Origin: Dermanyssus gallinae | Taxonomy: Eukaryota > Arthropoda > Arachnida > Mesostigmata > Dermanyssidae | NCBI GenBank assembly: GCA_003439945.1 | Contig: QVRM01002130.1 | Span: forward strand, 62,001-126,000 | Length of the DNA: 64,000 nucleotides | Direction of reading: 5' to 3' | Part shown: positions 58,565 to 64,000 of the stretch, piece by piece | Layout of the letters: the number at the start of each line of letters is the position of its first letter | Position numbering within the stretch: position 1 is the stretch's first letter | Position numbers and translations under genes: made by a program | The notes under the pieces: model-generated | Database searches by the model: none | Told to the model about the DNA's origin: nothing | The model's input: the letters and a program-made list of their open reading frames with translations, nothing else

Positions 58565-58578
58565 CGTTAATTTCCTGT
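58464..58578. repeat. 17-bp inverted repeat enclosing a (TA)n array
   Basis: ACAGGAAATTAACGAAC at 58464-58480 is the exact reverse complement of 58562-58578. Between them are about 20 unique bases and a TA array of about 58 bases, itself self-complementary. Confidence 0.93.
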
Positions 58579-59536
58579 AACGTTAGAGCTACACCTGGCC
58601 GTAAGTTCCCAAACGTTTACGGCGGCACCATTCTAGCATTACGGTATGATGCCCTGGTACCGGTATTGTACCCTTGTAGCACCAAGATAAAGCTATTCGC
58701 GAGGGGTGGGTATATTTGTGAGCTAATTAAAGCTTACATAAAGATCTGTATTTAGGTAGTCCAAGTAGGCTATATTTATTAATTACGTCAGTATTACTAC
58801 ATGTAGCACCAATAGGAGCTTAGTGTTCCTGTGAATTAAGTATAATGACCACCTGGTCACGTTAGTGACCGCGAGTCAAAGACGCGGTGTGAGAATTTCT
58901 ATAGCACACTAGTACGTAGGCATGATACTATGATTAATAAATGTTTATATGAGGGTAGTCTAAAAAAGGAAAGAAGCTCATTAAGTGTTTTTGTGGAAAT
59001 GGCGCTATGTTCAAGTCTCTGCCTGATGGGTTTCGATCTAGTGTATTAGATCATAAAGGCTAGGCCTAAAAATGCTTAAATCTAAGCTAGCAATAGGAAC
59101 AGCAACAGCGGCACCAGAAAAAAATTGCCGTCATAAGTCTCACGAAAACAACAATTACTGAAACATTAGTGTATCCGCAGGCGATGTCGAAGACGTACTC
59201 AGTTATACATGCGTACGAACAGACAATTCTAACGATACGATTCGTTAACCAGTGCTGTTTCAGATTAGGGAAATCTGTTTTTCTTGAGTTAAAGAGAAAT
59301 AAATGAGACAGAGACAAAGGGGTAGTAAATTCAAAACGAGCCTCAGCGAATGCCAAATTCTCGTGAAGTAGAGCAACACTAGGTAAATGAAGAGGGCACC
59401 GACGAAGCCCCGCATGGTTTAAAAGCATCGAATATCACCAGAGATATACATTGTGTGAAGCACTTTATACCCTCACGTAAACATTAGATAGTTGTGATTT
59501 ATGATTGGGGGTAGTTTAAATCATTCTTATTTACTG

Positions 59537-59538
<2 letters not shown>

Positions 59539-59605
<67 letters not shown>
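59539..59605. repeat. (TA)n microsatellite
   Basis: TA array of about 66 bases. Confidence 0.98.
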
Positions 59606-59607
<2 letters not shown>

Positions 59608-61028
59608 TTGATTTATATATTGTTTCTAAGAGCCTCTACAGTAATATCGTTAACAGCAAGAGATTTGTATACTCGCAAATAGGCAACGTAAGCCTGTGCT
59701 TTTCTATTGTGCAGTCTACGCTGCTTTCCATACGTAGGTAAATAGGGAAGCTATATAAAAAGGAAAAAACTGATACTCCCTTAAAATAGTGGGCACATAT
59801 AGGGATATATATATATATATATATATTTACGGAGTACCGTTTATTTGACTAATTTATACGCAAATATCTCATCTTTTCTGGATTGTCTGTGTCGAAGCAA
59901 AGCCGTTTTGATCGCACTTTACTGTTCAAAAAGCATACGTTTGTCCTTAACTTTGAAGAATCACGTCTCATAGTGGTATTTTGTTTATCTTCGGTATCGA
60001 CATTATCCGTATCCATACGATACGCCAATCTGTATTACTTTTTAAGATTGCTCTCACAATTATCTTGCATGCGCTACCTAAAATTGAATTCAAGCATGTT
60101 TGCTAGTCGGCGAATTCATCTACCGAAATCGTATTCTTCTTGTGCTTGATTGTTCGAATTACGCAACGTGTCGTTGAAATAGACGCTCGTTGTGAATTGG
60201 TGAACGTAGACATATAATTCATGTGTAAGTATTGTTTTGTCAAGGTTATATGTAATAACAGGTAGTTATGTGTGTAGTTGTGCATACATATTTTTATTTA
60301 CATATATTTACAAACATTACGTAACAAGTAGTTCAGGCTGTTCCTTCTTGCCCGTTACTGTTTCGTAGCATGCGGAACTCCGCTTCAAGAAGCATGAGCT
60401 GTTAAAGTGTTCAGTTTGTTGCCTCTGCATGCGTATCGAAATGAGGTAACGAGGTTTATCCTCAGTCGGGGCGGTACGACCGGTTTAGGCAAGCAGTTTG
60501 GGTTCTGAAAAGTGATGCACCTCAGCTTACGAAGTCGTACGTACTAGAATGTGACAGCGCACGACCGGCGCGTCAGCATACACATATATTATGTTCCATT
60601 CATGCAGTTGTAAGATCTGAACGACAAGATGTGACATTCTTATGTTGTAGGCCGACTCACAGCTACATGCATCGCCGCGTTAATCAAAAGTATTGTATGT
60701 CAATGCACGTATACACATATACACGTGTTTAATGCGTTTACATAAGATATGGATACTCATGCATATAAATATATATATATAAACACCAGTAAAATTCATA
60801 TATATATATATATATATATAAGGAGATATGTGGCTTTCCGTAGAAGCGAATATATGTGTATTATGGCAGAGCCGAATGAGGCTTCGGACGAGCAACTGTA
60901 TATTAGCAAACATTTAAAGTAGACACTGTTGACAACGACAAAGAATGATATGTAGAGATTTAGGTTGACACGAGCTGACGAAGTAAAAGGTCCAAGCACA
61001 CAATCGAACAGCAGCAAGAGCATAAACA

Positions 61029-61616
61029 GTGACTGTTACGAAGTTCGTGGTGATTGAGAGCAAAGAGAGTGATGGCAGCAGCAAGAAGACGAACTCCTCT
61101 GCAGGTACGTGCAGCAATAAGCAATACGTTGTGCATGAAGGAAATGCCGAAGCATGGCACATGATCTGTCCCTACGCACACGGTTGGTTGAAAATAACGG
61201 GCGCGGTCACACAACACATTTGTGTGCTTGGATGGCACGCCGCCAAGGCAAAATGCCCCCAAGCTCTCGTGAAAGCTTGCACGTTTGTCGGAGATTGCTT
61301 GACGACCTTTGAGGAGTGCTATAGAACCGTAATCTTTGATACGGTGTTTAGTGAACTGTTAGTAGTAGTAGTAGTTGTGACGATCAAAATGACCACGTTG
61401 ATATTGACGACGACGACCACGACGATGATGATGATGATGATGACATTACTTAGATCACTAATTATAATATTACAATTAGTAAGACTCTTTCCTCGATATG
61501 TGCCGGGTGCTCTCGCTAGGCATACGTATCGCACGTGGCTTAGTAATCGATCGCATGCACGCAGAAAGGTATGCAGCCAGCACGTCGGGTACCAGCAGCC
61601 GGCTACTTCAAAATAG
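61029..61616 (+). other. Open frame, possible exon with strong donor at 61105
   Basis: The frame has no initial ATG and begins VTVTKFVVIESKESDGSSKK. GTACGT, a perfect donor consensus, follows CTCTGCAG at about 61104, so only 61029-61104 may be exon. The rest reads MICPYAHGWLKITGAVTQHI and then triplet-derived Val, Thr and Met runs. I recognise no family. Confidence 0.25.
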
Positions 61617-61619
61617 GCC

Positions 61620-62500
61620 AGTCTTGGTATGACTGTTGCGAATGCTACTACAACTATTACGATTGATTGATTACTAAGACTACCACCACCACCGTTACTA
61701 CATCTACGTCCACTAACTAACTATAACTAATTATCGCTAATTATAACTGAATATTGCAAACTATAACTACTACTACTACTACTACTACTACGACTGTTGC
61801 TACGAATACTCAGTGCTATACATCCGTGTGAAGAGTATCTGTACCGGTCGCCGTGCCGAGACCAAGCGAGTGAGCATGAATGCATTCAACGTGTGGCGAA
61901 ACGTCAAATGTCGATATTGCGTGCGACGGTGGACGTGTCGGGTTCCATCGCTGGCTTCACTGTTGTCTGCATCCTTTCTCATTGGCATACCAATTGTCGC
62001 TCAGCGTCGCTATCTCGTTGCTAAATGCCAGCCAACTTCGACGTAATAATCGCAATAATGTACGATTACGACGCAATACTACTGACTCACCTTTAATGTC
62101 TATCATAGTCTAATTCATGTCATAGTAGCATGTCACAATACCGATACCGCAATACTGATACAGGTTCTGGTAGCAGTCAGAAACAACACGGGTCAGTCGA
62201 TCTAAAGTGCTTGTTGGGTTATTTAGGCGTTGCTACAAGGGAATCGCCTGCTAGGATTGTACTACTTGATTTGTGGCACTTAATTAAAGGCTTACGTCGT
62301 AAAGGAAACGATTATAGTGACTACCACCAGCGCGAGTCGTAACGAAAGTATTCGTTAGTTCAGAAGTTCATCATTGTCATAAATAAACCGCTCTGTGTCT
62401 CGGTTACTGTGACAGCCGGACAAAGGTGTTGTGCTGTATCCACAGATAACTATTGCGTAGCTTATTAAAGAGTGTGCAATGAGAAGGGGAAGTATGTCTA
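61620..62500. other. Gene-poor stretch
   Basis: TAC/ACT triplets and overlapping short frames (61797-62046). Nothing recognised. Confidence 0.3.
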
Positions 62501-62509
62501 ATTTATTAG

Positions 62510-62612
62510 GTATATATATATATATATGTGTTTTTTTAATTAGTTCATTTTATATATATATATATATACGTATTCATATACGTTCATTTTATACATATAT
62601 ATACGTATATAA

Positions 62613-62668
<56 letters not shown>

Positions 62669-62718
62669 GTATATATACATATATATACGAATATAAATAC
62701 ATATATATATATATATAA
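62510..62718. repeat. TA-rich microsatellite cluster with CGTA/CATA variants
   Basis: Several TA arrays separated by TACGTA and ATACAT units over about 200 bases, next to the 3' end of the R1-like element. Confidence 0.95.
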
Positions 62719-62721
62719 CAG

Positions 62722-64000
62722 TTTTGTTTTTTTATTTAATTTTTTTGTTGCAGAATGTTTTGGGAATGCATGATGCACGTGCGTTGCTGGCAGCCCACAG
62801 CCACTAGTGTGGGTCCTAGGAATCTACTAGACTGCTTTCTCGAGCTGCCGTGAGGTCTACGATCCAAGGCGCCATCGAGGGAACATTCCGCTCGCTGAGC
62901 GGCAAATTTCGGCCAGGTCCGTATGATTAGGTCCATTTACACAGGGTGCGTACCACCCTGCCACGGTCGCCAGCAGTCGCGGAACCCTTGAGTCCCGTGC
63001 TGAGCAGGACTCTAAGATATCTAACCGCCCGCTTATACGCACAGCAAGATGTTGCCCCTCCTGAGTCGTCATCCAGACTAATAACCGATCAATTACAGCG
63101 TTAGGCCTTTACTCAACGGTTATCTTATTTCGCGCGGCCATCAGAAGCGCTACATCATCCGCGTAAGCCAAGGACTCCACCCCTTCAGGAAGGCCCGACA
63201 TCTTTAGAACCCTGTGGCTATGTTCCAGAACCGAGTCTTACGAGACGCCACTCGTGACTCGTTGTAGTTGCGCCTTCTAGCGGGAAGGACTCTATCCCCC
63301 AAGTAGGACACGATCATGTGTCGAAGATAGGCGGGCACTCACTTCCGCGCAAGTTATCTTCATCATAATGACAGCCCAGTTCGTCGTATTAAAGGCGTTG
63401 TAGACATGCAGAAGCACGAAGCTCCGTGTCTTCGAGTGTGTCTCGTCTCCTTCCTTGCTCACAGCAGGACCCTCTTGAGGGCATCGTCAGTGCGGAACAC
63501 GCACAGCGGAACTTGTACTAGGAGGCCTAAAGAGAGCGGTTTGCCTCTAAATCGTCGTTGAGTTGTGCTATGAAAATATTCACCACCAGCTTGCTTTTCG
63601 CGTCTAGGAGGCAGATCCGTCTGTACGCGGGTGGTCCCATGCCGCTGCTCATCATGAAAACCGAATTGGCGTGCTTCCACTGGAAGGAATCGTCTCTCTC
63701 CCAACAGCGTATCCGCAGCTTAAACCTAACGTCAAGACATTTTTTAATCAGGAGCTTGACGATCTCTAGAAGGACCCCGTCAGGGACTCCACGTTTTTCG
63801 GGCCAATTTTCAAGCTGAGCAGCGTTCTTAGTTTACGTATTGCCTCTTGGTATGGCAGGCCCCAAAATCATATTTTCACCGCATCAATCAGTTCCCTCCA
63901 GACTTTCTTCTTACTTGCAAGTATAAACTTTCCTCAGATACGTTCGGATCTTTCTGAACCTGTAGATTGTGACGCCATGTTCTAAGAAGCAAGGGCGCTA
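62722..64000 (-). pseudogene. R1-like non-LTR retrotransposon, decayed RT domain, runs off window
   Basis: Read leftwards from 64000, the minus strand shows in proper order the R1 ORF2 landmarks. These are KKKVWRELIDAVK and KIGPKNVE (approach to RT), then WKHANSVFMM with YRRICLLDAKSKLVVNIF (consensus YRP[IL]CLLD-x-x-GK-x-x-E). Next come VYNAFNTTNWAVIM (D-x-x-NAFN-x-x-x-W), then LPEGVESLAYADDVALLMAA carrying the YADD catalytic core, then RAVRYLRVLLSTGLKGSA (YLG[VI]x-L). Stops and frameshifts occur throughout. The 3' end is an A-rich tail (AACAAAAAAATTAAATAAAA) at 62755-62722 followed by a TA cluster. No 28S rDNA lies beside it, so it is not at the canonical R1 site. Confidence 0.85.

Larger units (their letters stand above)
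55900..60980. other. Gene-poor stretch
   Basis: A C-rich run lies at 56066-56100 and TA arrays at 58503-58560, 59539-59604 and 59806-59826. No exon with a recognised family; short AT-rich open frames only. Confidence 0.35.

Noticed and set aside
63459..63704. 81-codon minus ORF
   Set aside because: Out-of-frame reading of the R1-like reverse transcriptase remnant.

Overview
The window is animal nuclear DNA, most probably from an arthropod; a mite or tick fits but is not proven. Coding sequence is split by GT-AG introns. The one gene recognised beyond doubt, NAA50, is animal-like in sequence. The repeats include R1-like and CR1/jockey-like non-LTR retrotransposon remains, tRNA-derived SINEs and foldback MITEs. 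No bacterial operon, phage or CRISPR structure is present. Much of the DNA is simple sequence: more than thirty (TA)n arrays and many CAA/GTT, CAG and ATT tracts. Because of these, most of the longer open frames are low-complexity artefacts.

Layout. 0-2.3 kb: NAA50 on the minus strand (three exons found, start exon missing). 2.4-2.95 kb: a foldback MITE. 4.1-5.1 kb: a GC-richer, CAG-containing segment that could be a promoter or 5' leader. 6.3-9.0 kb: three plus-strand exons encoding the C-terminal end of a group II PLP-dependent amino-acid decarboxylase (AADC/DDC/HDC/TDC family), with retroelement scraps in its introns. 9-16 kb: decayed LINE fragments and TA arrays. 17-21 kb: minus-strand exon-like open frames without a recognised family, between trinucleotide tracts. 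25.5-27.4 kb: a CpG- and GC-rich island unlike its surroundings, followed by a 155-bp tandem duplication.

29-37 kb: three copies of one tRNA-derived SINE, two with perfect 12-13 bp target-site duplications, and a duplicated Asn/Gln-rich low-complexity block at 32.7-34.9 kb. 37.5-37.8 kb: a candidate signal-peptide exon. 39-43 kb: a Penelope-like scrap, a 31-bp minisatellite, two exon-like ORFs facing tail to tail, and a 33-bp minisatellite. 48.9-53.7 kb: three further non-LTR fragments. 54.6-55.9 kb: two plus-strand exon-like ORFs. 57-62.7 kb: mostly featureless DNA and TA arrays, one inside an inverted repeat. 62.7-64 kb: a decayed R1-like reverse transcriptase running off the right edge.

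The two recognised genes are functionally unrelated (co-translational N-terminal acetylation; amine synthesis). I found no gene system acting together here. The most notable content is the SINE family with its insertion footprints, the foldback MITE, and the incomplete decarboxylase gene.
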